Shown here: piece after piece, positions 1-8,734 of the stretch | Numbering within the stretch: position 1 is the stretch's first letter | Layout of the letters: every line of letters starts with the position of its first letter | Source: Aureispira sp963837355 | Lineage (GTDB): Bacteria > Bacteroidota > Bacteroidia > Chitinophagales > Saprospiraceae | DNA length: 64,000 bases | Direction of reading: 5' to 3' | NCBI GenBank assembly: GCA_963837355.1 | Contig: CAWIMY010000007.1 | Location: forward strand, 1,612,001-1,676,000 | Made by a program: the position numbers and the translations under genes | The notes under the pieces: generated by a model | What the model saw: the letters and a program-made list of their open reading frames with translations, nothing else | The model's database searches: none | What the model was told of the DNA's origin: nothing

Positions 1-207
1 AGGAGAAGTAAACGCGTCTCCAAAGTCGTTATCACTATACCCTGCGGCATAAACTGTTTCTGCTTTTTCCGCTCCTCGGTTGGCTGCATTCGCAACATTG
101 GCCGATAAATTATCGGAGGTGCTGCCTAAAATACTTGTTATCCAGTGAGATTGAAAACAAGTGATTAGACTTGCTATAACTGCTATTAAACCTATTACTT
201 TCAACAT
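1..207 (-). CDS. Secreted hypothetical protein, 3' part beyond the window
   Basis: An open frame starts at the ATG at 207-205 and runs off the left edge without a stop (69 codons seen). The first ~17 residues are hydrophobic (MLKVIGLIAVIASLITC) and look like an export signal. The Cys at 17 follows Leu-Ile-Thr, a poor lipobox. The rest is rich in Asn, Ala and Gly. No family is recognised. It could be a small secreted or surface protein; the visible part does not allow more. Confidence 0.5.
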   Translation of the reverse strand, partial: MLKVIGLIAVIASLITCFQSHWITSILGSTSDNLSANVANAANRGAEKAETVYAAGYSDNDFGDAFTSP

Positions 208-436
208 AGTTTGTTGCTTTATACTATTAGTTTATGAAGTTTTGGGATAACCTCAACCGAAAATTAAGCCATTGTTTGACAATTGTGGGAAACAAACAAC
301 ATAACAAGAGAGATAAGGGGCTAAAAAGGAAAGGACTATATGCGCTGTTGGCAAAATCAACATTCCGTTAACCTCAAATATACACCTTCCGTTCTATAAT
401 GCTAATAGATTTACTTTTTTTTAACCTTCCCGCTAC

Positions 437-1363
437 CTAATCCACGCTTTCTTGATTGATTTTATGACCATTTAGGAAACTCTTAACGTCCATACGCTTG
501 CGCTTGGTCAGTTGGACATCAACAAGATGAACATAGCCATCTTGCGTGGCGACCTTGAAATAGCGTTTTCCATCACTATGGATGCTTCCGACGGCGTGTT
601 GGTGTACTTCTTGCTCTTTTTCAGAACGAAAAACTTTTAATTTTTCGTCTCCCAACAAAGTCCAAGCGGTAGGGCTAGGGCTCATTCCTCGAATGAAATT
701 GTGGACTTGTTCTGTGGTTTGATCAAAATCAATCTTGCAATCTTCGTGGAAGATTTTGGGTGCATGGGTCACTTTATCGGTCTCTTGCGGCGCGCATTTA
801 AAATTCCCTGTTTCGATGGTTTGCACGCTTTTAAGTGCCAAGCGGGCACCTAATTTCATGAGACGGTCATAGACTTCGCCCGTCGTTTCGTTTTCGCCAA
901 TAGGTGTTTTGGCTTGGAATAGAATGTCGCCTGTATCAATTTCGTGCTTCAATAGAAAGCTACTCACACCAGTTTCCTTTTCGCCATTAATAACCGCCCA
1001 ATGGATGGGGGCTGCTCCTCGGTATTTGGGTAGGAGGGAACCATGTATATTCATCGTTCCCATTGGAGGCATACTCCAGACTGCTTCGGGAAGCATTCTA
1101 AAGGCAACGACGACTTGTAAGTCCGCTTCCAACGCTTTTAATTCTTCCTGAAAGGTAGGGGCTTTTAAGTTTTTAGGTTGTAGAACATGCAAGCCTTTTT
1201 CTACCGCAAATTTCTTGACCGCCGATTGCAGCAGTTTCTTGCCGCCACGGCCACCCCATTTGTCGGTCGCTGTTACTACGCCAACTATTTCGTATCCTTT
1301 CTCTAGCAAAATTTCTAAAGCAGGAACCGCAAAGTCTGCGGTTCCCATAAAAACTATCTTCAT
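437..1363 (-). CDS. fmt: Methionyl-tRNA formyltransferase
   Basis: Transfers the formyl group of 10-formyl-tetrahydrofolate to initiator Met-tRNA. The 308 aa match the usual family length. The N-terminal Rossmann start MKIVFMGTADFAVPAL is followed by the conserved SLLPKYRGAAPI block (residues 109-120). The catalytic residues correspond to N105, H107 and D143 (NIH...EIDTGDI). The C-terminal OB-like domain is present. The start is the ATG at 1363 and the stop is TAG. It is followed upstream on the same strand by rpe, about 60 bases away, so the two may be co-transcribed. Confidence 0.96.
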   Translation of the reverse strand: MKIVFMGTADFAVPALEILLEKGYEIVGVVTATDKWGGRGGKKLLQSAVKKFAVEKGLHVLQPKNLKAPTFQEELKALEADLQVVVAFRMLPEAVWSMPPMGTMNIHGSLLPKYRGAAPIHWAVINGEKETGVSSFLLKHEIDTGDILFQAKTPIGENETTGEVYDRLMKLGARLALKSVQTIETGNFKCAPQETDKVTHAPKIFHEDCKIDFDQTTEQVHNFIRGMSPSPTAWTLLGDEKLKVFRSEKEQEVHQHAVGSIHSDGKRYFKVATQDGYVHLVDVQLTKRKRMDVKSFLNGHKINQESVD

Positions 1364-1426
1364 GATATTGATTCTTTTGTGTGTCGAAAGGTCGTTGTTG
1401 GGCAGTTATTCTCTGCAAAAATGACC

Positions 1427-2101
1427 TTATAGTATTTTTTCAATGCCTACTCGTTTTAGACGGGCGATCATGTCTTTGGGATCTGCTGCTTTGAAAACAG
1501 CGGAACCCGCCACCAAAACATCCGCTCCCGCTTGCAGTAATACTTCCGCATTTTGCAAGCCTACACCGCCATCAATTTCAATCTTAGTAGATAAATTGCG
1601 GCGCGTAATCTCTGCTTTTAAATCGCGTACTTTTTGCAAGGTAGAATAGATGAATTTTTGTCCGCCGTAGCCAGGATTTACTGACATTAAACAAACCAAA
1701 TCTATCTCTTCTAATACATCAAATAGCAAATCCACACGGCTATGTGGGTTAAGCGCAACGCCAGCCAATGCTCCAGCGTCTTTAATTTGCTGCAAAGAGC
1801 GGTGCAAGTGTCGGCAAGCCTCATAATGCACGGTAATAATATCCGCGCCTGCTTGGGCAAATTGCTCGATGTATTTCTCTGGTTCTTCAATCATCAAATG
1901 ACAGTCCATAACTTTATCCGTCAATGGCTTAATTGCTTTTAGAACAGGAAAACCAAAAGAAATGTTGGGAACGAAGCGACCGTCCATCACATCGACGTGT
2001 ATCCAATCGGCTTCACTTTCGTGTAAAAGTTGCATATCGCGTCCCAAATGGGCAAAATCTGCGGCCAAAATAGAAGGCGCTACCAAATGTTTCATGGTCA
2101 T
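1427..2101 (-). CDS. rpe: Ribulose-phosphate 3-epimerase
   Basis: Interconverts ribulose 5-phosphate and xylulose 5-phosphate in the pentose phosphate pathway. It is a TIM barrel of 224 aa, the normal length. Signature blocks are APSILAADFAHLG near the start, IHVDVMDGRFVPNISFG (metal ligands H35 and D37), the MDCHLMIEEP strand with H68, and EIDGGVG with the second catalytic Asp. Two in-frame ATGs lie six bases apart (2101 and 2095). The second, giving MKHLVAPS, fits relatives better, so the protein may be two residues shorter. Confidence 0.96.
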   Translation of the reverse strand: MTMKHLVAPSILAADFAHLGRDMQLLHESEADWIHVDVMDGRFVPNISFGFPVLKAIKPLTDKVMDCHLMIEEPEKYIEQFAQAGADIITVHYEACRHLHRSLQQIKDAGALAGVALNPHSRVDLLFDVLEEIDLVCLMSVNPGYGGQKFIYSTLQKVRDLKAEITRRNLSTKIEIDGGVGLQNAEVLLQAGADVLVAGSAVFKAADPKDMIARLKRVGIEKIL

Positions 2102-2200
2102 AATAAAGGAGTTGTGTTGTAGATGGTTGTAAAATACAATAACCTAAGGCTACAAAGAAACGAAAAAAGAGCGCAAGAAGCGACCGTGTTACCCGCAAAA

Positions 2201-3187
2201 TTATTGGGGTTGCAAGCGTTGTTGATGCGCGTCTATCTCCTCCATAATCCAATAGGCCAAGCGCAGGGCTTTGAGGCCATCCTCTAAACCTACTTTGACA
2301 GGCGTATCACTCAAAATACTGGTCGCAAAAGCTTCCAATTCCATTTTAATGGCATTGTTGGGCTTCGCCTCAGGGCTCGCCAACTCGATGTAGCGTTTGC
2401 CCAAAGCCGTATCTAATTCCATGCACTGATCGGCATCTATGGGCAACTGTTCGTGCAGGCGTACCACCTCTGTTTGCTTGTTCAAAAAATCCAAACTCAA
2501 ATACGCATCGGGCTGAAAAATCCGCAGCTTGCGCATGTTTTTCATAGAAATGCGGCTCGCGGTAATATTCACCACCGCCCCATTAACAAACTCTACCCGC
2601 GCATTGGCAATGTCGGAAGAAGGGCTAACCAAAGCCACGCCTGTCGCTTGCACGGCCTTTACTTCGTGTGGAATCAGCTTTAGAATAATGTCCAAATCAT
2701 GGATCATCAAATCCAAGACCACCGACACATCCGTCCCCCGTGGATTGAACAAGGCCAACCGGTGCGCCTCTACAAACATGGGCTCAATCGCCTTATCCTC
2801 TATCGCCAGCAGGGCAGGGTTGAACCGCTCTACGTGGCCTACTTGGGCTTTGATGGGCAGATTGGACACTAAGGCACACAAGGCTTCCGCCTCTTGCAAA
2901 GTATGCGTCAGGGGCTTTTCAATAAAAAAATGTTTGCCCGCCGCAACCACTTGCTTTGCCAATTCAAAATGCGTCACTGTGGGCGTGACAATGTCCACCA
3001 CCTCCACGGCCTCCAGCAGTGCTTCGAGGGAATCAAAGGCGTGGACACCGTATTTTTCGACGGCTCTAGCCATTGCTTTTGGATTGGGATCAAAGACCCC
3101 CACCAATTCATATTGTGGGACTTCTAAGATGCATTTGACATGAATATTGCCCAAATGTCCCAAACCCAATACGCCAATTTTTAGCAT
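2201..3187 (-). CDS. Gfo/Idh/MocA family NAD(P)-dependent oxidoreductase
   Basis: A 328 aa dehydrogenase. An N-terminal dinucleotide-binding fold shows GLGHLGNIH at residues 8-16 and the family EKP motif at 90-92. The C-terminal substrate domain contains DLMIHDLDIIL, in which the His is the usual active-site residue. The family oxidises or reduces sugars, inositols, biliverdin and related compounds; the substrate cannot be read here. The start ATG (3187) is close to the stop of the NTF2-like gene (3191), so they are probably one transcript. Confidence 0.85.
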   Translation of the reverse strand: MLKIGVLGLGHLGNIHVKCILEVPQYELVGVFDPNPKAMARAVEKYGVHAFDSLEALLEAVEVVDIVTPTVTHFELAKQVVAAGKHFFIEKPLTHTLQEAEALCALVSNLPIKAQVGHVERFNPALLAIEDKAIEPMFVEAHRLALFNPRGTDVSVVLDLMIHDLDIILKLIPHEVKAVQATGVALVSPSSDIANARVEFVNGAVVNITASRISMKNMRKLRIFQPDAYLSLDFLNKQTEVVRLHEQLPIDADQCMELDTALGKRYIELASPEAKPNNAIKMELEAFATSILSDTPVKVGLEDGLKALRLAYWIMEEIDAHQQRLQPQ

Positions 3188-3190
3188 GAT

Positions 3191-3664
3191 TTAAGGGCGT
3201 TTTTTTTGCTCAGCCGCTTGGTACTTGGACAAGAGTCCATTGGTTTGCGCCTGTAGTTTTTTCTGAAAAAAGTCCGTTCCACCCAACAACCAGCCCTTAA
3301 AGCCCAGCGCTTGCTTTGCCCAGCGCCGCACATCAAAATGATCGTGGTGTTTGATGATATATCCATCTTTTAACTCAAAGCTCGCGTCGATACTATTGTG
3401 TACTTTTCGGCCAGTTTGAGAGAAGGTATAATGTGCGTCCCAATGGGCTTGTCCTGTGTCGCCCGCCTGTTGATGTCGGAAAACTTCTAATTTAAAATCT
3501 TTGGCGTTGGCACACAACATTCGCCACATGTCCTTGGCTTTTTCGCCTTTCAGCGTTCCAAAAGCAGGGTCATGAAATTCCACGTTGGGATGATAACAGG
3601 CCACCATTGCTTCGGCGTCGAGTTGTTGGAAAGCGAGGTAGAATTGTTCGATTGGGTCTTTCAT
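3191..3664 (-). CDS. SnoaL/NTF2-like family protein
   Basis: A 157 aa protein with the cone-shaped NTF2 fold signature. It opens with a helix (PIEQFYLAFQQLDAEAMVACY) of which HPNVEFHDPAFG follows directly, the typical SnoaL-like 'FxDPAFG' segment. Later strands carry HWDAHYTFSQTGRKVHNSI and a closing HHDHFDVRRW. Members are small isomerases, hydrolases or ligand binders; no catalytic role can be assigned. It sits four bases from the downstream oxidoreductase gene on the same strand. Confidence 0.75.
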   Translation of the reverse strand: MKDPIEQFYLAFQQLDAEAMVACYHPNVEFHDPAFGTLKGEKAKDMWRMLCANAKDFKLEVFRHQQAGDTGQAHWDAHYTFSQTGRKVHNSIDASFELKDGYIIKHHDHFDVRRWAKQALGFKGWLLGGTDFFQKKLQAQTNGLLSKYQAAEQKKRP

Positions 3665-3682
3665 TTGGTGGTGTTTTTTATC

Positions 3683-4459
3683 TTATGACGGAATATAGTC
3701 TAAGGCGCATTGTTTAACTTCTTGTTCCAAAGCGGCTAAAGTAGGTGTCCAAATATTTTGTTCTTGCAGGAGGGCTTTAATTTGTTGATAATATCGGGTA
3801 TCGTTTAAGGTTTTAGTGGCTCTGAAAGCTGCATAAGGGCTAGTGGGAAGGCAATCTTCTAATAATCCACGAACCTCATCCAAGATCGTTTCTTTAACAG
3901 ACTTCATCCCATTGAGCTGTTTTCTCTTGCAGTAACGTTGTACTTCTTTCAGTATAGGTTCGACGAGTCTAAGGTAACTAAAATACAAATTACTTCTAAC
4001 CTTAACACGTTCGTTAATAGCATTGATTTTTAGTTCGGTCTGTGTGGAGATGCCTTTGTCCGTTTTACCTGTTATAAAAAATCCTTCTAATTGTAAATGT
4101 TCTCTTGGATCGTCTACATCTGGTTTTATAAAAGCATTCTTTTTAGTATCAAAAGCGCTTTTTTTAGAATTACAAGAGGGGCAACAAGGTAAAAGGTTTA
4201 CCCAAATCAGGACTTCATCAGGATAGATACTTTTAGGATAAAAGTGCTCTACATTTAAATAACTATTTTCTATTTTGAGTTCACATTCGCAATAACAGCA
4301 TTTCTGGTGGCTCATAAGTAACAGAGCTTTTTCTATAGCAATTCCGACTTTACCATTTTTCCAAACGACTGCCTGGGTTTCTTTAAACTTATCTGTGAGT
4401 TCTTTTACCGTTTGAGTTGTCAATAGTAGAGGTTTGGCGCTTCGTTCTATTTTAATCAT
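3683..4459 (-). CDS. ptuB: PtuB-like HNH endonuclease (Septu system)
   Basis: A 258 aa HNH nuclease of the TIGR02646 type that pairs with an AAA ATPase in Septu anti-phage systems. Zinc-knuckle Cys residues lie at 54-57 (CCYC) and 92-96 (CCPSC), around the beta-beta-alpha core. VEHFYPKS (His72) and NLLPCCPSCNSKKS (88-101) supply the HNH residues. The C-terminal half is helical. Its ATG overlaps the end of the ATPase gene by eight bases, so translation is probably coupled. Base composition is more AT-rich than the flanking housekeeping genes, which suggests acquisition. Septu is inferred from the gene pair; antiviral activity is untested. Confidence 0.85.
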   Translation of the reverse strand: MIKIERSAKPLLLTTQTVKELTDKFKETQAVVWKNGKVGIAIEKALLLMSHQKCCYCECELKIENSYLNVEHFYPKSIYPDEVLIWVNLLPCCPSCNSKKSAFDTKKNAFIKPDVDDPREHLQLEGFFITGKTDKGISTQTELKINAINERVKVRSNLYFSYLRLVEPILKEVQRYCKRKQLNGMKSVKETILDEVRGLLEDCLPTSPYAAFRATKTLNDTRYYQQIKALLQEQNIWTPTLAALEQEVKQCALDYIPS

Positions 4460-5795
4460 GCGCTTTAACTTTTATAACCCTTAGTTGGTAATTCAAAATT
4501 TCGAGTAAATCAGTTGATAGACCTATTTTCTCAAATTCTTGGTAAGCAGCTTGCGCTTTTAAATAGTCGTTCTCTTGTACCCCTTCTTGAAATTGCTGCT
4601 CTAGTTCTAGATACCGATCAGAATGAATCTGCGCATCCATTAAATCACGGAGTATTTCTTCTATCGACCAGCCTTGGAAGTTGGTGAGCTTGGGTTGCTC
4701 TATCTTGATGTCATCTGTTTCTTCGTCACGATGTAACACGATCACATTAATGTCATCCGCCGACTGTACTACTAAAGGACTATGCGCAGTAACAATAAAC
4801 TGTGTCTTTGGAAATAAATCTCTCAAAAAAGCAACAACTTTACGCTGCCAAGTGGGATGGAGGTGTAAATCTATTTCGTCCACTAACACGATTCCTGGTT
4901 CAGCTAATGGGTTGTCGCTATCTGGATAGCGGTCAAATTGACGTTTGGCGTAGTCCACAACCCACGTAATGAGGCTTTGGTAACCTGAACCGAGTTGATT
5001 AATGAGTACTTTGTCACCTCCATTAGTGATAAAGTGAACACGGCGTAGCTTTTCACCTCCTATTTGAATGTCTTTTATGTCTGGTAAAAGCTTAATTAAG
5101 GCCCCTTGAACTTGCTCTAATTCTTGCTCTGCTCTTTTGCTGTCCATCAAAGCATCAAACTTGGTTCCTAAGAACCATTCTTCTGCGTTGATAATATTAT
5201 CAGCACTATCAGTAAAGACACTTTCTACTCTATCTTCTAATTTATATTCAATATGACTTCCTTTTCCCTGTTTACGCTGAGTACCGTAGGCATCTATTCG
5301 GAAGTGTTCGTCTAAGTTTACAGGAGGTTTTCCCCTCATGAGATATGAGTAGAATACTTTAATATTTCTCCCTTCTTCATATAATTTATTTATAGTTAGT
5401 CCAACTAATGAACTAACGACACTATTATCTTCAAAGTTCACATTAATGTTTTTATCTGAAAATGTGAAAAAATTATCTATTACTTTGTCAAAGTATAGAT
5501 CGTAATTTGGAGGTACACTCTTCTCTCCTCCAAATATAGATACACTACTATGATTTCGATTTCTTGGGATCGGATTAAATGCCGCTATAAACCTCAGTAA
5601 TGTTGTCTTTCCTGTATTATTGTTTCCTAAGATTACTGTAAACATAGCAGGACTTTCATCCTCATTAGTTAGAGATATCTCTTTTGTACCTTTAAAACAG
5701 TTCGTACCATTTATTGATAAATTTTCTATGTAAATAGGAGGCTCCAAACGTGTGATCTTATCTGTTTCACCTAACCCATCTTTTTCCTCTTCCAT
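4452..5795 (-). CDS. ptuA: PtuA-like AAA ATPase (Septu system)
   Basis: An SMC/OLD-like ATPase of 447 aa from the ATG at 5795; an upstream TTG at 5804 also fits. Walker A is GNNNTGKTT (57-65). Walker B is GIVLVDEIDLHLHPTW (from about 301), followed by the TAHSPLVVQ switch segment. Between them lies a long helical insertion with QLGSGYQSLITWVVDYA, the ABC-signature-like part. It immediately precedes and overlaps ptuB. In characterised Septu systems PtuA is the sensor/regulator of the PtuB nuclease. No reverse transcriptase lies nearby, so this is not a retron-linked copy as far as the window shows. Confidence 0.85.
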   Translation of the reverse strand: MEEEKDGLGETDKITRLEPPIYIENLSINGTNCFKGTKEISLTNEDESPAMFTVILGNNNTGKTTLLRFIAAFNPIPRNRNHSSVSIFGGEKSVPPNYDLYFDKVIDNFFTFSDKNINVNFEDNSVVSSLVGLTINKLYEEGRNIKVFYSYLMRGKPPVNLDEHFRIDAYGTQRKQGKGSHIEYKLEDRVESVFTDSADNIINAEEWFLGTKFDALMDSKRAEQELEQVQGALIKLLPDIKDIQIGGEKLRRVHFITNGGDKVLINQLGSGYQSLITWVVDYAKRQFDRYPDSDNPLAEPGIVLVDEIDLHLHPTWQRKVVAFLRDLFPKTQFIVTAHSPLVVQSADDINVIVLHRDEETDDIKIEQPKLTNFQGWSIEEILRDLMDAQIHSDRYLELEQQFQEGVQENDYLKAQAAYQEFEKIGLSTDLLEILNYQLRVIKVKAHD

Positions 5796-5889
5796 AACAA
5801 CCAATTATAAAACAAAACAAAAAAATAATAACCGCTGGTTTCAACCAGCAAAACAAACACCAATAAAAAAACTGTCAAACCGTGTGTAT

Positions 5890-5917
5890 CGCTCGTTGAG
5901 CGCAGTCGAAACGAGCG
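5890..5917. repeat. Intergenic hairpin repeat beside the Septu cassette
   Basis: An 8-bp perfect inverted repeat, CGCTCGTT and AACGAGCG, encloses a 12-base loop (GAGCGCAGTCGA). It lies between the stop of the alpha/beta hydrolase gene and the start of ptuA. From memory, similar palindromes recur between genes in Bacteroidetes genomes; that was not checked. It may end transcription of the hydrolase gene on the minus strand, although no T-run follows. Confidence 0.5.
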
Positions 5918-5922
5918 ACCTC

Positions 5923-6792
5923 TCAAACCAAATCCCCCTCCCAATCCTCCGACAAGGTAGGATCAAAAGCAGGCGGGTGGAGCAATTTCCCCAACACCTC
6001 GATCAATTCAAAAGCATCATCCACAGCCACATAATGCCCACAGCCGCGCAGATACGAGACCCCGATACTAGGATTCTCCTCCTGCAAGCGCGCCATGTGC
6101 GCCCCGCAAAGTGGGTCTTCGGTCGCAATGATCAAATGCCGAGGGATGTCCAAGCCTTGGTATAGACTTGCTAAAGATAACAATTCGGCTTGTTTTCCGT
6201 GTGTGAGGGGGGCTAAAATCAATTTTATAGCCAGATTAGGAGATAGGCCTTGATGGCCGTCCAAGATGTGGTTGATCCGTTTGTATACCGCTTTAGTTTT
6301 GGAATTCGTGACACGACGCATGATTTGGCGCAAGCCGAAACGACTGCCTAGAAGTTGTTTCAGGATAGGAATTTTGAAGAGCGTATGGCTGAATTTATCC
6401 AGTGGCGTACTGAAAGGATAGAGCACGGTATTGAGTAAAATCAACTGACGAACGCGGGCGGGATGTTCACTGGCCCATAAAATAGCAGGCGGGCCGCCGA
6501 TGTCGTGCCCAATCAAGGTAACTTGTTCGTCAGGAGCCAATACCTCCTGCAAAACGCTGTTCAATGCTTCCTTTTGTTGGGTAAAGGTATAGGCGTAATC
6601 CAGCGGCTTGTCCGACTGCCCAAAGCCCAACCAGTCCAAGGTGAGGACACGGTAGTGGGCTTTTAGGGCATCGACTTGTGGTTGCCACAATTGGGCATTG
6701 GTAGGCCAACCGTGAAGAAAGAGGAGGGCAGAGCCCTGTCCCACTTCATAAACGGCAATACGGTGCTGCTGGTGCGTGACAAAATGCGGCAT
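5923..6792 (-). CDS. Alpha/beta hydrolase, epoxide hydrolase/haloalkane dehalogenase type
   Basis: A 289 aa alpha/beta hydrolase fold enzyme. FLHGWPT (25-31) provides the oxyanion-hole HGxP motif. The nucleophile elbow is GHDIGG, with Asp97 in place of the Ser of esterases; this is typical of epoxide hydrolases and haloalkane dehalogenases. The catalytic His lies in GCGHYVAVDD near the C-terminus. The substrate is unknown. The stop is TGA. The last ~15 residues are acidic and variable. Confidence 0.85.
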   Translation of the reverse strand: MPHFVTHQQHRIAVYEVGQGSALLFLHGWPTNAQLWQPQVDALKAHYRVLTLDWLGFGQSDKPLDYAYTFTQQKEALNSVLQEVLAPDEQVTLIGHDIGGPPAILWASEHPARVRQLILLNTVLYPFSTPLDKFSHTLFKIPILKQLLGSRFGLRQIMRRVTNSKTKAVYKRINHILDGHQGLSPNLAIKLILAPLTHGKQAELLSLASLYQGLDIPRHLIIATEDPLCGAHMARLQEENPSIGVSYLRGCGHYVAVDDAFELIEVLGKLLHPPAFDPTLSEDWEGDLV

Positions 6793-6818
6793 ACGGCAGA
6801 GAATTAAGACCTAAAAAA

Positions 6819-8477
6819 TTACCCTTGTTGTGCTTGTACTTCTTCTTCGATCGGCAATTCGCGCAAAAATTGGTGGACTTGACTAACCGCCATAGAGCCT
6901 TCGCCAACAGCAGAGGCCACTCGCTTGACCGAACCTTTGCGAACATCACCCACTGCAAAAAAACCAGGAATACTAGTTTCTAAGGATTGTGGCCCACGAC
7001 GGTCGTAAATCGGGCAAGCCGATAGTTCTTCTTGTTTGATGAGGTGCCCCGTGCAAATAAACCCCTTATCATCCGTAACAACCAAGTCTTCTAACCACTC
7101 CGTACAAGGTTTGGCACCGATAAAGGTAAAGAGGTTGGCAATGTTCTTTTTCTCCATTTTGCCCTCTTTTTCCCAGACAATATGCTCCAAGTGGTTTTTT
7201 CCGTGCAATTCCCGAACTTGGGTATGGTTGTGGACGTGGATGTTTTTGGCAGCTTCTACCCGCTGAATGAGATAGTCGCTCATACTGCCTTTAAGGGTTT
7301 CGCCTCGTATAATAATGTGAACATCTTTGGCATAAGCTGCCAAAAAAAGCGCGGCTTGTCCTGCCGAATTTCCACCACCAACGATACCAATCTGTTCTCC
7401 TTTGCAAGAAGACACATTCATTCCAGTAGCCGAGTAATAAACGCCACTTCCTTCGTATTTTTCGATGTTCTCAATAGGTAACTGGCGGTAACTGGCTCCT
7501 GTAGCCGCCATAACGGCTTTAGTTTTGATAACCTTACCATTGCTCGCACAGAGTAAAAAATGGTTGCCTGTATGTTTGATACTCTCGGCGCGGTGGGGAA
7601 TAGAAATATTACAGCCAAATTTTTGTGCTTGTACATAGGCGCGGTTGGCGAGGTCGTTGCCTGAAATACCTGTTGGAAAACCCAGATAATTTTCAATCTT
7701 AGAGCTTTTGCCCGCTTGCCCACCTGGTGCGGTATCGTCAATAAGGACGACGCTCAATCCCTCCGACGCTGCATACACACTACCCGCCAAGCCCGCAGGC
7801 CCCGCTCCAATAATGAGTAAATCAAAGACTTTGTCTTCAAAATCCATCAAAACACCACTGTGGCGGGCCACTTCTTCAATAGAAGGATTTTTACAAACCT
7901 TAGAGTCACTGTTGATGAGGATAGGCAAATCTTCTTCACTAAGATTAAAACTCTCTAATAAGTGTAGTGCTTCCTCAGAGGTATCGACATCTAGGAAATT
8001 ATACCAAATATGGTTTTTCTCCATAAAGTCACGGATGGCATACGTCTCGTTGCTGTTTCCTGATCCAATTACTTTAATACCGCCTTCAATTTCATTCAAG
8101 ACCGTTTCTTGGCGCAATAAAAAAGCATTCAGTAAAACGTCGCTAATGTCACTGTATTTGCCAATGACTTCCTTCAATTTGGTAGGTGGAATGCGTAGCA
8201 CTTCGGTATCTCCTCCAGCTTCGGCATGAAACTGCGCATGTCTGTTGGAGAGCATGTTGCTATCGCCTGTAAATTCGTTTTTGTGGTGGGTAGTAATAGT
8301 TTTATCGTCCGTAGGATCGAAAATTCTAACTTCTCCTCGGAGGATAACAAAAAAATCAAATTGATTATCAGACATACTAAAAAGGCGCTTGCAATCATCG
8401 CAAGCCTCTATGGTTCCATATTCTTTCAGAATAGCAATTTGACGCACCGTTAGTTCGGGAAATCTTGGATCTTTCAT
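6819..8477 (-). CDS. Cyclic-nucleotide-binding domain fused to thioredoxin-reductase-like flavoprotein
   Basis: A 552 aa, three-part protein. Residues ~10-125 form a cNMP-binding jelly roll (FFVILRGEVRIFD). Residues ~130-210 look like a thioredoxin/glutaredoxin fold with no CxxC (GSGNSNE at the expected site). Residues ~218-540 are a TrxR-like pyridine nucleotide-disulfide oxidoreductase with GAGPAG (224-229), GGQAGKSSKIENYLGFP and GIVGGGNSAGQ (~364-373). The TrxR active-site CxxC is absent: GVYYSATG replaces it at ~346-352. It probably oxidises NAD(P)H through FAD for another acceptor, perhaps gated by nucleotide binding. A decayed copy of its middle lies at 9518-9608. Confidence 0.85.
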   Translation of the reverse strand: MKDPRFPELTVRQIAILKEYGTIEACDDCKRLFSMSDNQFDFFVILRGEVRIFDPTDDKTITTHHKNEFTGDSNMLSNRHAQFHAEAGGDTEVLRIPPTKLKEVIGKYSDISDVLLNAFLLRQETVLNEIEGGIKVIGSGNSNETYAIRDFMEKNHIWYNFLDVDTSEEALHLLESFNLSEEDLPILINSDSKVCKNPSIEEVARHSGVLMDFEDKVFDLLIIGAGPAGLAGSVYAASEGLSVVLIDDTAPGGQAGKSSKIENYLGFPTGISGNDLANRAYVQAQKFGCNISIPHRAESIKHTGNHFLLCASNGKVIKTKAVMAATGASYRQLPIENIEKYEGSGVYYSATGMNVSSCKGEQIGIVGGGNSAGQAALFLAAYAKDVHIIIRGETLKGSMSDYLIQRVEAAKNIHVHNHTQVRELHGKNHLEHIVWEKEGKMEKKNIANLFTFIGAKPCTEWLEDLVVTDDKGFICTGHLIKQEELSACPIYDRRGPQSLETSIPGFFAVGDVRKGSVKRVASAVGEGSMAVSQVHQFLRELPIEEEVQAQQG

Positions 8478-8734
8478 CTTTTGAGTATTTTAGTCGGTAT
8501 AGAAAGGGCTAAAGGAATAAAAATAAGAAAACTAAAATCAGTATTTTTTTTGGACAACCTTTATAATACAATTCTACCAACAAAGTTCATTTTGCCCTAA
8601 TTTGGGAAAGAGAATATCCAATAATTCATTGACTTTACAATAAGGGTATTGAGGGGGAATTTTTGAGTTTAGAAAGTATTCTGTATCTTTCTTGTTGAAA
8701 CATCAACTGCATTTTTTGTCAAAAATCTCCTCCT

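Noticed and set aside
3683..5804. Retron with PtuAB effectors
   Set aside because: No reverse transcriptase gene or msr/msd-like structure is visible beside the ATPase-HNH pair.
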